A program made the translations under genes and the position numbers. 64,000 bases of DNA from Nannochloropsis oceanica (lineage: Eukaryota > Sar > Eustigmatophyceae > Eustigmatales > Monodopsidaceae), in NCBI GenBank assembly GCA_004519485.1, contig CP038115.1, positions 744,001 through 808,000 of the forward strand, given 5' to 3'. The notes below the pieces were generated by a model that was given only the letters and a program-made list of their open reading frames with translations, was not told where the DNA came from and searched no databases. Position 1 is the first letter of the stretch. Each line of letters starts with the position of its first letter. Positions 33,967-44,674 of this stretch are shown here, in pieces.

Positions 33967-35721
33967 CATACTGGCGTTGGCTTTCCCCGTCGGTGCCTCT
34001 CATCGGACAAGGCCTAGCTTACAGGTAAGCGACCTCTCTGCCGCGTTTCCCTTTGCTGCTCTACGTATTTCCAACACTCTTCTCTCTTCCCCTACTCCCC
34101 TCCCTCAGCGCCTTCGCGGCGGTTCTCTGGCCCTCCGTCCCTTTCACAGTCCCCGAGGATCGGGTCGGGGTGGCGTACGGCCTCACCACCGCCATTCAAA
34201 ATGGAGGCCTGGCCCTCTTTCCTCTCTTGGCGGCGGCTATCTACAAGGTAGGAGGAATGGGGAAGGAGTAAGGGTGGGAATGCCGACGGGGATTAGGGAT
34301 AAACGCACTGCTGTAATTTGCTAAATTTGCTTTCTCCCACTCTTTTCCCGCTTTTTAACTTCCAATCCTCCCTCCCTTTTTCGCTCAGGCCGCCGATTCT
34401 CGCTACCTTCCTCATGTGGAGCTTTTGTTTGTGTGCTTGGCTATAGTGGGCGTCTTCTCCCTGTCCTGTCCTTTCCCCTTCCTCCTCTCATCCCTATCTG
34501 CTTACCTCCCTCCTGTTCGTCTCTCAGAGAGCTACTACGATCGTTGGTATGAGGTAGTGATGCACCTATCCTCTTCTCCCCTCCTCTTTCGGCTGCGTCG
34601 TCGTCGTATCCCCCTGCCCTCGACCTGGTACGACTGGTGGGAGAGAAGGAGAATCGCGCACAGGCTGACCAAGGAAACGCTATGGAGAAACCTGGTGGTG
34701 GCGCCACTGACGGAGGTAGGGCATGGGAGGGTCAACACAAAGGGACAGAAATTTGAGAACTTCATTCCATCCATCGCCCGGCCTCGACTTGAACCTATCT
34801 GCCTTCTTTTTTCAAGGTCCCTTCTTCCCTCCCTCCTTCCGCTTACAGGAAATCGTATTCCGTGCCTGCATGCTCCCTCTCCTTTACCAAGCTTCCTCCT
34901 CCCCTTCCTCCCTGGATTCCCCCCGAGCTATCCCTTTCGTGAAACTGATCTTCTTGTAACCCCTTTTTTTTGGTCTGGCGCACGCCCACCACGCCCTGCA
35001 GCGGGTGCGAGAAGGATTGCCGGTAGGGGACGAGGGAAGGCGGGATGAAGGAGGCAAATCCTAAAAGAGAGAGCACCTACGAAGAGCTGAGGCAAAAGAG
35101 CGTGAGGTTCATGAAATTCTGTTTTTCTCCCCTTCGCTCTCCTCGTTTGCCTCACAGCCCGCACAGGCCCTCCTCGAAGTAGCGTTGCAAGTTGCCTACA
35201 CCAGCATCTTCGGCTGGTATGCAGGTAAGGGCATGTTGGGGGCCGGAGGGATAGAGAGAAAGTTAGGAAAGAGGACGCCTTCAACTTTTCCCCATTCTCG
35301 ATTATATATTCAGTTACCTCTCTTTTTCCACTCTCCAGCGTTCCTTTTCCTCCGCACCGGCTCTCTCCTGCCCTGCATCCTAACCCACTCCTTCTGCAAC
35401 TTTGTGGGCCTCCCAAACCTGGCCTTTATGCTTTCACCCTCCTCTCTTACGCCCTATCCTGCCTTCGCCTTCCTCCTGTACGTGCATCGATGGAAGTTTC
35501 TCGCTGCTCACCTTCTAGGGATCGCCCTTTTTGTCGCACTTTTGTTCCCATTCTCGGATCCGAAGCTGTTCACCGAGAGAAGATTAGAAGGGGAAAGAGG
35601 TGTGCCATTATACTGGCAATTAGAACGGCAAAAAAGGCATGCGAGGGCGAGGGGGTTGTGGATAAATTCGTCCTTGAAAGGGAGCTCTGGAGGAATTAAT
35701 CAAAATAAAGAAATGAAATGA
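33967..35721 (+). pseudogene. RCE1: MFSD1-like transporter tail joined in frame to RCE1-like CAAX protease core
   Basis: Open segments: about 33967-34024, 34109-34247, 34389-34715, 34849-35022, 35158-35224, 35339-35721, with matching splice phases. The first two and the start of the third resemble the last helices of an MFSD1-type major-facilitator transporter (PSVPLIGQGLAYSAFAAVLW, PSVPFTVPEDRVGVAYGL, TAIQNGGLALFPLLAAAIYK). The third continues without a break into RCE1, the ER-membrane protease that trims prenylated CAAX proteins: LWRNLVVAPLTE|EIVFRACMLPLLYQ (catalytic Glu pair and Arg), PLFFGLAHAHHAL (His), FLFLRTGSLLPCILTHSFCN (His/Asn). A TAA at 34957-34959 lies in frame between the two RCE1 blocks and no intron of matching phase removes it. 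Neither the MFS N-terminal half nor the RCE1 N-terminal helices are present. This is either a rearranged pseudogene, a real fusion with a sequencing error, or two overlapping decayed genes. Confidence 0.6.
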
Positions 35722-37621
35722 AAATGTCTCTTTAAGTAGGCTTCGGCATATTTAGCGCTAAATATCCCAATTGGCAATTGATGCTCGCTATTTTGCTTTT
35801 GATGACAGTGAATTGTGGGCGTTAATCATTTATGATACTGGCCATGTATTCGACGCGCCCGCGCCGCATCATCATATTTGGGAGAAATGAGACGGATCTC
35901 GAAGGAAGTAAGTGCCCACCCAACAATTCACATGCGAGGCCCAAGAATGTCTTTTACGTGATTGCTAGGCTCCATGATTTATGGCATCCATCTGGCTTGT
36001 GTTATCCGTTGAACGTCAGGGAGCGTAATACAAATAAACAAATTGTTGCGTTTTGGGGGGGGGAAATGGTGGGGGGTATTTTTTTCCCAACTTACAACCA
36101 CACAAGCACTCCTCTGTATCTGCATCGTTACCTATGTACACGTTTACATGCAATTTACAAGTGAATGGCATAGCCCATGTGCGGAAAACACGGCTTGTCG
36201 AGTTTCAAACCAGCAGCCGTGCACCAACCATCCCTCTGCCGCGCCCCTCTTTCCACTGCGCTTCTCCATCCTCCCGGTTTAGGTGATGCTTACCAAGTCC
36301 TATCCTAGACTCCGATGCTTCGTACACGCCAAGAACAATGTATGGGTGTATGGCGGTACGCGTCGTAGCGACATACGGGACAGCTACGCACGTTGTGCAG
36401 CCGTCCGCCAGCTGCCGCTGCCGCCCAGTCATCAAGTCTTGCCTCTTGTCAAAGTCAATATTTTGTGCCAATTCTTGAATAGTGCCCCAATCAGGTAAGA
36501 ATGTGCCTGTTCTCTATACCAAAATTGATTTACCAGATAGCCCATAAGAGGAGCGACAGCGAAAGAAATAAAGAAACGATTCAAGTAACATGGCCACAGT
36601 GGTGGGCTATAGAAAGGTCACTGCGAGGACCCAAATAAACCAAAAAGCAACGCGCATACCACGCACTCAATTGTCGTTCACACGACATGAAGCAGTCACT
36701 CACTACACTGGCGGAGATGAGTCTCCAAACGTCTCCACGCCGGAGATACACGCACGAGCGTTCGACCGACAAAAGCCCTACCTAACCTATCCCCTTTCAT
36801 TCAACTATACGTGCTTTTCATCTCCCACTTGATTGCCATATCCCTCCGGTACAAGCAGACACACTACGCTGCCGATGTGAGAAACGACAACTATCGATAA
36901 AAAAGGGCCAAGGCATTGATATGAGCCGCTGGCCCACCCTTTCACGAGTGTGCTCTCCAGAGAGGAGGGGAAGTCTCACGTCCACTTCCGAGTCGTCATA
37001 TTACGCTGAAATATAAAGTAGAAATGCTCGTCCGCTGCAAGAAATAGTGAGATGGTTTTAGCCCTGCCTATAAACGTGTGGTAGGAGGGGGGAAGGTGAA
37101 AGAGAGAGGGTGGATGCTGCAGCTCGACCATCCATGGTTACCCCCGGACCCATCCAGATCCTATTTTTACCCTCTTTCTCTCGTAACACTCGAGCTTGCC
37201 TCTTTCCCTCGCCTCTAATCTCCCTCTCATGCCCCCGTCCTCTTTCAGATGTTTCCCATCCTCGCCCTTTCAGCCTCCACCTTTCCTTCGCAACCCTTAC
37301 CCCGCATACGCTCCTTGTGTTTGCCCTCTCAAACCTATTTTCTACAATTTTGTAGGCATATCATAAAGCTTGGCCATATCAATGCCCTTAGGATGGTCTA
37401 TTCGTCTATTTCTCTCCCTCCCTCTCTCTCCCTCTTCCTCTACTTCTCACCTCTTCCCCTCCGTCGTCTTGTGGCGGCCTCGGACGCCTCCAGCTTGCTC
37501 TCAAGAATGTCTGGATCACATGTGTACCTGTATTTACGTGGAAAAAAAGTGAATGTCGCATCAGCACCTTCTCGCAGACAGGCTCTCAAGTCGCAAATTC
37601 AGGAGAGTCTACGTTCAAGGC
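35722..37621. other. Intergenic region at the change to subtelomeric sequence
   Basis: No recognisable gene on either strand. A long G-run with a following T-run sits near 36052-36087. Base composition becomes more even, and the (CCCT)n/(GGGA)n signature of the left part largely disappears from here on. Confidence 0.5.
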
Positions 37622-37956
37622 GTATGGGCCCATCACCACACAACATGATTATCATGAGCCCACAGCACAGTTTAGCCCTTTGATTGCGCAGACCTAGGCA
37701 GAAGGAATATCATGTGAAGCAGAAGGGAAGTGTGCCGGTGGCAGCTGCAATCTCTGTCATCCATGCTTTGCATAGTATAGCATATACGTATGGGCCCATC
37801 ACCACACAACATGATTATCACGGGCCCACAGCACAGTTTAACCCCTCTGATTGCCCAGACCTCGGCAGAAGGAAAAGGTCACGTGAAGCAGAAGGGAAGT
37901 GTGACGGTGGCAGTTGCGATCTCTGTCGTCCATGCTTTGCATAGTATAGCATATAC
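37622..37956 (+). repeat. Direct tandem duplication, two copies of about 167 bp
   Basis: Copy 1 (37622-37787) and copy 2 (37788-37956) both start gtatgggcccatcacc and end in catagtatagcatatac. They differ by scattered substitutions and small indels (roughly 90% identical by eye), so the duplication is not recent. Confidence 0.9.
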
Positions 37957-38159
37957 GCACACAACATGTTGTCATTTATGGCCGCAGGCCTTCAAACGAG
38001 TTTTGACGGACAGAGCCGAGCGACGACCTCTTGGGAAAGATGATACGAATCTCATGCAACATGTGGAGTCAGCCATCGGGAATGCGAGAATGCAAAGGTA
38101 CTGTCGATACACTTGAGAGAAATCCACTAATTAGACTCAATCTTGCACAGAAAAGATTA

Positions 38160-38293
38160 TGGGGAGAGGCGTCACCGATGAAGAGTGGAGACTTGCTTTT
38201 GAGGCGCTCAGGAGCCGTTTCGCCCCCTGCCGTTTCGCCATGATAGCCTTCCTATGCAAGTTACCTTTGCACTCCTCCTATTACGAGGAGTAG
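38160..38293 (+). other. Short coding-like fragment, unrecognised
   Basis: One frame reads IMGRGVTDEEWRLAFEALRS and ends at a stop at 38291-38293, with amino-acid usage like real protein. A splice junction is visible just upstream (donor at 38098, acceptor ending 38150), but the phases of the flanking frames do not match, so no gene is proposed. It may be the tail of a decayed gene. Confidence 0.25.
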
Positions 38294-38295
38294 AT

Positions 38296-39120
38296 AGGGG
38301 CAGTGGGCCACACGTTGGACAACTGTTCTGCAAAACTGACCCGTACGACTAATTATTATGAAAGTCGTAAATAGTCGTAGGTGGTCATGTGAGTAGTCGT
38401 ATCGTGTATGATTCCCCTCCTCCTCATCCTCCAAGTCCTCTTCGTCTTTCGAAGCCATGGCTATCTCTGCATCTATAGACTCCAACATTTGTCGCAGATT
38501 ACGATCCATTAATACTGCCTGATTTATCTGCTGCACTTGATTTTCCGATAGAGTCTTATTTGTGCGCGGACCAACTTCAAGCTCCGCCTGGAGTCTCATG
38601 TGTTGAAGGATGATATCACGGGAAAGGAATTTGATTTTTCTCTGAAGAATCTGACGAGCGTTCGGACCAGTCTCACTGAACCCACCCCAGGGTTTCTGCC
38701 TCCCGTTCATCTTCGAGCGCCTTTTGATTGTGAGTTGACGGATTTAAATGTCCATGTCAAGTCAAGCTACTCGATAGTCAATTTCGATTACAATTGGGCG
38801 AGAATTTTGTCGATCTTCAGGTGTAATTGATCGAGCGTCGAGTCATTCACGATAATATAATCGACGCGCTCCAAAGATGCGACTCCTTGTTCTGTAATAT
38901 TCATATCTATCATGCTGCTTCTCCGTTCTTCTTCCTGTTTCTCATGACGCACCCTTGCCTGGTGGGAATCCTCTATTTGTTGGCGGCTCCAGACTGCCCT
39001 TTCCTGCACCTCGTTCTTGTACCATAGAGTTGATCCTGCAGTTGTACCGATCTCCCGTGGAAAGAAACGACGTACTGTCTTTTTTTGCGTGATGATATCA
39101 TGATGTTATGTCGTATTTCA
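38296..39120 (-). other. Remnant ORFs on minus strand, unknown origin
   Basis: Two minus-strand open segments (about 39036-38791 and 38710-38300) have coding-like composition, helical and Glu/Gln-rich. The first ends in VDYIIVNDSTLDQLHLKIDK, which faintly recalls the C-terminal region of nucleoside-monophosphate kinases. The second has RQILQRKIKFLSRDIILQHM. They look like pieces of a larger, interrupted coding region. A virus-derived or selfish-element origin is possible but no hallmark gene is seen. Confidence 0.3.
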
Positions 39121-39369
39121 AGAAACGTAGTACCAGCTCATGAAGTGGGCGGTACACTCCGATGCCCAACTTTCCCCTTGTCTGTGTCATGTCATTATTT
39201 TGTACATCACCATTTATACTCGTCCATGCAAGGAGGTATTCGCCACGTACGCCTCGAAGGCGAATCGCATCGACGGCGCGCGGGATGAATGTAGTTTTGG
39301 CGGAGGAATTGATCATACTGAGCTCAATGTTGATGACAAAGAGGTGGTGCTCGAGTGTGCCTACGAATG

Positions 39370-39620
39370 CCATTCCCCCTCCGCCTCCTCCTCCTCCGCC
39401 TCCTTCCTTCTCCCTCCGCCTCCTCCTCCTCCGCCTCCTTCCTTCTCCCTCCGCCTCCTCCTCCCCCTCCGCCTCCTCCCCTTCTCCGCCTCCCTCCACC
39501 TCCTTCTGTCTCTTCCGCATATCTCTGCATCCCCCGAGTCCTCCCCCTCCTCCCCCTCCTCCCCCTCCGCCTCCTACCCTTCTCCGCCTTCTCCGCCTCA
39601 CTTTCTCCGCCTCCTCCTGT
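39370..39620. repeat. CCTCCG/CGGAGG-rich low-complexity block
   Basis: Imperfect repetition of CCTCCTCCTCCG-type words on plus with repeated cttccttctccctccgcctcc segments. On minus it inserts Gly/Glu/Arg-rich sequence directly before a normal-looking frame (HHLFVINIELSMINSSAK..., about 39360-39098). Confidence 0.8.
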
Positions 39621-41159
39621 CTCTTCCTACCAGTAATGTGTCGGTGGTAAATATTTTATGTAAGCGGTAAGGTAGGTGCGAATCAGAACTGGTCCAGCGT
39701 GGCATTTGGAAACGGCGTATTTGTCGCCGTGTCCACCAACGGCATTGGAGCGGGTTGTTTTTCTTTGCAGCCCTTGGTAGACAAATTACGTGCTAATATT
39801 GTTTCAAGGGCATCAAATTTTGGGGTATCAGTATCAGAAAAATAAAATGTATGTACTACTACACACCCACGTCAAAAAAAACATGTACACATTCATGATT
39901 CATTCTTTTACGAGTACATATCATCGATCGTATTGGACATTAATGGAGAAACGTCGACCGCGTTCTCACTTGAACCAAGAGTCCGGGATTGCGAGCATCA
40001 ACGAAGCTCTCAATGATGTCGAGACAATGATTATCACCACCACGTCGTCGATAATCACCAGTCATGAAATCATGAGTGCATCCGAGGCAATCATGCCGAC
40101 GAGGCTCAGAAACAAAATCAGTCAACATGTTCACACATCATTTTCAGAACTTGAACGAGAAAATCCGACCGGTGGTCTTATCGTCTCCACTGACAGAATA
40201 CACGCCGATCTGCTGTCCATCGACGTCACCCTGTCCCAATCCGCATCCACTACCTACACCGCCCCCACTACTTTCCCCGAAACCCCCATCCCCCCCACTA
40301 CTTGCCTTACTATTACTTTCTCCACCTCCATTATTTGCCTCACTACTACTTCTACCACCTCTATTGCCCACACTACCACCTCCAACCCCACTACCTCCAT
40401 ACCCACCTTCACCACTACCTCCAACACTTCCACTACTTGCCTCACCTCCACCAAATCTCCATCTTCACCTCCATCATCGCTATCGCTGCCGACCCATTCG
40501 TAACTATCATGATAATGCTGTTGCATTGCCAAGTTTTGAGAGCACCAATTGTATCGCCACGGATTGTAATCCTGCTCGTTTCTTCTTCATGAGGGCGCGA
40601 ATTGCCGTATCGGAAGATAGTGCAATTCGTACATTGGCATCCAGGATCTCCAAGTCATCTCCCCCCACTTTACTCTCATATGCATTCGTCGATGTTCCAA
40701 GGCACCGCCATCATTTCATAAAGTTCCCGTTTCAACGATCTCGCCAGACAGTTTCCCGTAGGCATGCTTGGCGAGTACGACATGAACACTACGCGGAGGT
40801 ACTTTATCAAGGAGATTGTTGAATACCCTGGAAACCATCCGTGGATCGAGTTTCGAGTATCCATTGTATCCGTGCATACCAATAATCCTAGAATATAATT
40901 TCACGATACGGGTCGTTTGAGTCGGTAGCGATAGAGCGCAAAGATGCCGACAGCGCTTGTTACGACGACAGCTATTCCGATCGTTGAAAATGGTCTTGGG
41001 ATGCATGGGTCGAGATGCTGTCGAGCGGGGGGGCGAGGGATAAATGGTAGTTGTCGTGGAGGGAGGTGACATTGGCTCCTGATGAATTGGTGCTGATGGC
41101 GCCTTGGGTGTTGTCACTGGAGGGCTTGTCATTGGGGTCGTTGTTTGGGCATCGGTACG

Positions 41160-41180
41160 TTAGGGTTAGGGTTAGGGTTA
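41160..41180 (+). repeat. Interstitial telomeric tract (TTAGGG)3TTA
   Basis: Perfect 21-nt tract with the G-rich strand on plus. It sits 35 bp from the end of the conserved block at 41216-41313. Confidence 0.95.
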
Positions 41181-41215
41181 CTGACTGTACAATGTGTACG
41201 TTTTTGGCTCTTTTC

Positions 41216-41313
41216 ACTTTTTTGGGGGATTAATCACCATTATGAGCCTTATCATCCGGTACGATCGCATCTACTTCTATCATGATGTGAGCATCAAAAT
41301 AAGCCCGTCCCGC
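41216..41313 (-). repeat. Subtelomeric repeat-family terminus, copy a
   Basis: On the minus strand this copy encodes AYFDAHIMIEVDAIVPDD, then a stop, then a C-run and A-run (ccccc aaaaaa). It shares the core atgatagaagtagatgc and the C/A-run with copies at 51291, 56521 and 58195, and is followed at 35 bp by the telomeric tract. Confidence 0.75.
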
Positions 41314-41652
41314 ATATATAAACACCTCTGGCGGTACGGTTATTTCAAGGGCTGGGATTCCGGACAGAGAATTGAATTCATGTTGACACCCATTTAGATC
41401 CTCTCAAAAGCAGTTTAGATACTGCAGTGGATTTGATAGGTCGAAACTATATAGACCTTGGTGAACAAGAGTATAATCCCCTACCATTAATACGTTTTGT
41501 GTGGGTATGTTGATACTATAGTCTCCAGTTTTATGGCGATTAGGAATTGATTGTCCGCGGTACAGGAGTGGACTACATTCAAAAAGAACATAGCTTACTG
41601 TATTGCCCACACATAGGATGGGGTTAGCAAGCATAAGTTTACTTCTTCGCAA
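41227..41652 (-). other. Unrecognised ORF ending in the repeat-family terminus
   Basis: A minus-strand frame of about 142 codons with protein-like composition (MLANPILCVGNTVSYVLFEC, NIPTQNVLMVGDYTLVHQGL, IPALEITVPPEVFIYAGRAY), ending at 41227 inside the conserved block. It is interrupted once. No family recognised; it may be the gene carried by the dispersed subtelomeric repeat. Confidence 0.35.
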
Positions 41653-41747
41653 ATCACTTCGTGAGGGAATCCATCACGCAGAAAATCGATAGACAATACC
41701 CTCGAAACATGCGGTCCCCCAGCTCCAACTGCATCTTTGGTGCTGCA

Positions 41748-42427
41748 CTACTTAGTGGGAATGGAAAGCAATGTTTCGTTGCAAGCCCTCTGAATTATCT
41801 TGATCGCCTTTTGCAGGGCCCTTGTCACCACAATGGATCCGCATGAGGCCTTGACCACAGATACTGACTCTCCTCTCAATCCTACCCTGAGTTCCCCCTC
41901 AAGATAATCATGAAAATCGACTTCCCATGCCAGACGTAGAAATTTTGGCTCTATCCCTGAGCTTCCACCATACACAAAGTACTTATCGGCGGCCACCGAT
42001 ACAAGTGCGGACCCAAACATGCTAAGAGGCATATCGCTAGCATATTGAAATGTCCTTGTGTCCATGTGGTATTGAAGCACCACATCGGAAACGTACTGAG
42101 CTGCCCCAGTCTTTTGGCCTCCGAGTAATAGCGCCACGTTCTTCCCTCGGACTTGCAGTGGCGTACGTGTTTCCAGGGGCACACATGGGATGTGGACTTC
42201 TTCCGGCAACCAGATGTTCATGCGCAAATCGAAGAAGAACACTTTGTTGATGACGTGTGAATCAGCGGGACGCCCCGGGAGGAAGTGAATGAGTTGATGC
42301 TTTTCATCAAGTAAAAGCGTCGCATGTGTGGTATTTACACGCGGTATTGAAAGCCATTTGAGTACCGACAATGTGCAAGGGTCAAACTGGAAGAAGCGCA
42401 AGGGGGTTTGCACGAACTCATTGCTGC
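41748..42427 (-). CDS. Kelch-like beta-propeller ORF, 5' end missing
   Basis: About 225 codons on minus. Blade-like motifs: KVFFFDLRMNIWLPEEV, NVALLLGGQKTGAA, DVVLQYHMDTRTFQYASDMP and KYFVYGGSSG, giving at least two kelch-type repeats with the GG pair and spaced aromatic residues. There is no convincing start codon: the frame is open back to the C-terminal end of the transposase remnant upstream (42430-43800), so the 5' part was probably lost when the transposon landed, or lies in another frame. Intronless. Kelch propellers are binding scaffolds or oxidases; no catalytic residues can be assigned. May be a pseudogene. Confidence 0.45.
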
Positions 42428-42429
42428 CA

Positions 42430-43803
42430 TGTGACCTCCGCCGTACGTGCCGTGGGGCAGAAAGATTTCATCCAGGGTTGGCGATTCTCCCCCGAAGTAG
42501 TAAACCGTTTGATTACCCCCATGCAGGCAAGTATGTACATTTGTTAAAGTGGTACAGACCAGATGCAGCTTGCCCAACGGAGAAACACCCACCTAGATGT
42601 GTGGCACGAGACGCAAACGGCGCCAAAGCGAAAATATGCGATCGAACGTCCATTCAATGCAGACGCGCGCCCGTCAAAGGTTGCCATTGTGAGTGAGATC
42701 CTCTGGTGTGAAAGGTCTATTGCGGTCGTGTGACGTGACTTTAAAAGCTCTCATGCGTCGACCACGGTAAGCCGGGTCACCCAAAGCTGCGCACGCTCTC
42801 CCCACACGTGCATTGATACGGATCATCGCACTGAAGTTACAGGCGATATCCTACATCGCGGCGTCATTGCGTACACTAGGAAGAGGACCATAGCACGACT
42901 CGACGAGTCCCACTGAGGACACTACTCCTTGGAATTTGATCCCGTGATATTTGTAGTCCCCGTTGTAGTACCGTTCCTGGTGCCTGGTAGGATAACAAAC
43001 CCTCTTGCAGGTGAGGACGGTGAATGTGTGGAAAGAGTGTGAGAGGGGTGGGCCAGTGTGGCCCATGGAGGGGTACGACAAGGAACAATCAGGGCGACGG
43101 GGACATACGGCAAAACGTTCACGCCATCAATGCAAAGATAGGATTCGCAGGCAGACGGATCCACCGGGTTTGCTTTCGTGCCCAAGAATGTGCAGTACTC
43201 TACCATCTTGTTTGACAAACGTTCCTCGTTCAAGTCCAAAAGGAAGGCCCATTGGTCAAACAAGTACTCCAGCATGTTGTTGGTCCATTTTGTTGTTTGT
43301 ATACGGTCATATCCGTACAACTTTTCCATCGTACCTCGCACAGAGTAGAGATGGGAATTGCGGCCAAGAAGCATCACAAATACCATCCCTTCACATATTT
43401 TTGGCATCCTGTCCATGTTGACAGGCGGGCGATGAGGTAAACGGTAGGAGAGGGGGAGAGCGGGTAAGCCATTTATGGGTCAAGAACTACAGCGTATGCC
43501 TTTAGGAAGATTAGCATGTGCAAGACAGTAATTATTGGCCATGAGCGCTTACCCTTCCAACTCGACAACTGCATCAATGCGGAGTCTGGGGAGCATGCAC
43601 CACACCTGCTCCTTGGTAAACCGGTGCATTTTCAGGAAGAAATCATCGGAAAAGTCTTCGAAGAGCTGCGGCAATTTACGAGTGCGTTTGGATCTAGATT
43701 GCAAGATGCACCGGATAGCTAGTAGTCGTCAAAGAAGCTCATGTACAGAAGGACCACAAAAATTACGAGGTCTTCATCATCCACATCCATCAAGTGTTCG
43801 TCC
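42430..43803 (-). mobile_element. PIF/Harbinger-like DDE transposase, decayed
   Basis: Plain cut-and-paste DNA transposon remnant. Blocks in order on minus: LPQLFEDFSDDFFLKMHRFT near 43670, KICEGMVFVMLLGRN, YRV/CYPTRHQERYYNGDYKY after a probable intron (about 43105-43005), GIKFQGVVSSVGLVESCYGP, LGDPAYRGRRMRAF, RARVCIEWTFDRIFSLWRRL and KLHLVCTTLTNVHTCLHGGN with FGGESPTLDE at the end. The catalytic triad is visible: Asp in CIDG (about 43127), Asp in LGDP (about 42777), Glu in IEWTF (about 42654). The frame carries at least three in-frame stops (after NDAAM, after THNGNL, after LVPHI) and the N-terminal part is frame-disrupted, so it is inactive. Terminal inverted repeats and target duplication were not located. 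It abuts the kelch-like ORF. Confidence 0.7.
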
Positions 43804-44460
43804 ATGTTGGACAAACCAAGCGTACTCTGCCTTAGCAAACACCTCGAGACAACGCTGTGTATGTGATTGGAATCGTGTGAGGAAAGAGGGAGGAAGTGGT
43901 CGTGAAGGACATCTTATGGGCAAATAAATGCCTTTGATGTGAGCACTAAAATAGTGTATCGGAAGGTAGGGTGGGTAGCATGCCACGCACCTCCGCGAAG
44001 CGACCATCTCCAGAAGTTAGGATTGGGAAGGACACTTTGTGATTTAAAGCTGATGCATGGGTCCTACTGTGATATTTGTACGCGTGTGGTCGCTTTGTAC
44101 GTGTAAGGGAGGGAAGAGATGTATGGGTTAGGATTAGATCATGGGGCTCCCATCCTTCCTTTCTCACTAAGTATTTGCTTAATGTGCAATATATCAGGGC
44201 GCTTCCTCACTCACGCTACACGTCCACCATCCTCCTTGCTCTGCCAATCTACCACAGCGGTGCATAGCGTCTCGTAAGTCTGCCGGCCGTTGGTGCCTTT
44301 ATGACTAGCTTTTCCCACTGCACGACGTCTTGGATGCGGTCCACCAACTCCAAATTCAGCCTGTCGTCTTCCTTGTAGTACAGGGTGACATCGGCCTTGA
44401 ATCCATCTATGACTACTGCCCTCCTCGTCAACAGTCCCCACACGCGATCAAAATATTTCA
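43804..44460 (-). other. Unrecognised minus-strand segment
   Basis: Contains a 70-codon frame (44461-44249; FDRVWGLLTRRAVVIDGFKA) with protein-like composition but no recognisable family. It may be the continuation of the coiled-coil ORF just upstream, in a different frame. The rest (43804-44240) shows nothing identifiable. Confidence 0.25.
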
Positions 44461-44674
44461 TGCTTAGCTGGCCACGAAAAGAATTGATTTGGCAAGGACG
44501 TCCGCCCTTCGGTAAATCGTAGATCTACATATTTCCGTCTTATCCTTTTCAATGTCTCCTATCACCACACATACTTCCATCTTCGTCTTAGCAGCCTTCA
44601 GTTGCTGGATGTAGCGCTTGGCATTGTCGAGGGCAGCCTTGGTTTTCCTGGGCTAGGTGCATGCACTTCCCCCT

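Larger units (their letters stand above)
39098..41200 (-). other. Cluster of interrupted minus-strand ORFs, unknown element
   Basis: Between the low-complexity block and the telomeric tract at 41160, minus-strand segments with protein-like composition follow each other in changing frames: 39360-39098, 40134-39940 (with HDCLGCTHDF), 40371-40144 (Gly/Ser-rich, ending in DDKTTGRIFSFKF), about 40690-40510 (NAYESKVGGDDLEILDANVR) and 41132-40716 (RIVKLYSRIIGMHGYNGYSK). None matches a family I know. Same orientation, adjacency and repeated interruption suggest one decayed multi-gene element or a row of subtelomeric pseudogenes. A virus-like origin cannot be excluded or shown. Confidence 0.3.

Noticed and set aside
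34956-35000. A 45-bp intron removing the in-frame TAA of the RCE1-like frame (gtaacc...ctgcag)
   Set aside because: It would delete the conserved GLAHAHH block and put the downstream exon out of frame.
37990-38293. Two-exon gene joining AFKRVLTDRAERRPLGKDDT... to the 38151-38293 fragment
   Set aside because: The visible donor (38098) and acceptor (38150) join the frames in the wrong phase.
42335-42592. Segment KLHLVCTTLTNVHTCLHGGN first read as part of the kelch-like gene
   Set aside because: It fits the C-terminal block of Harbinger-type DDE transposases and is in frame with the other transposase blocks.
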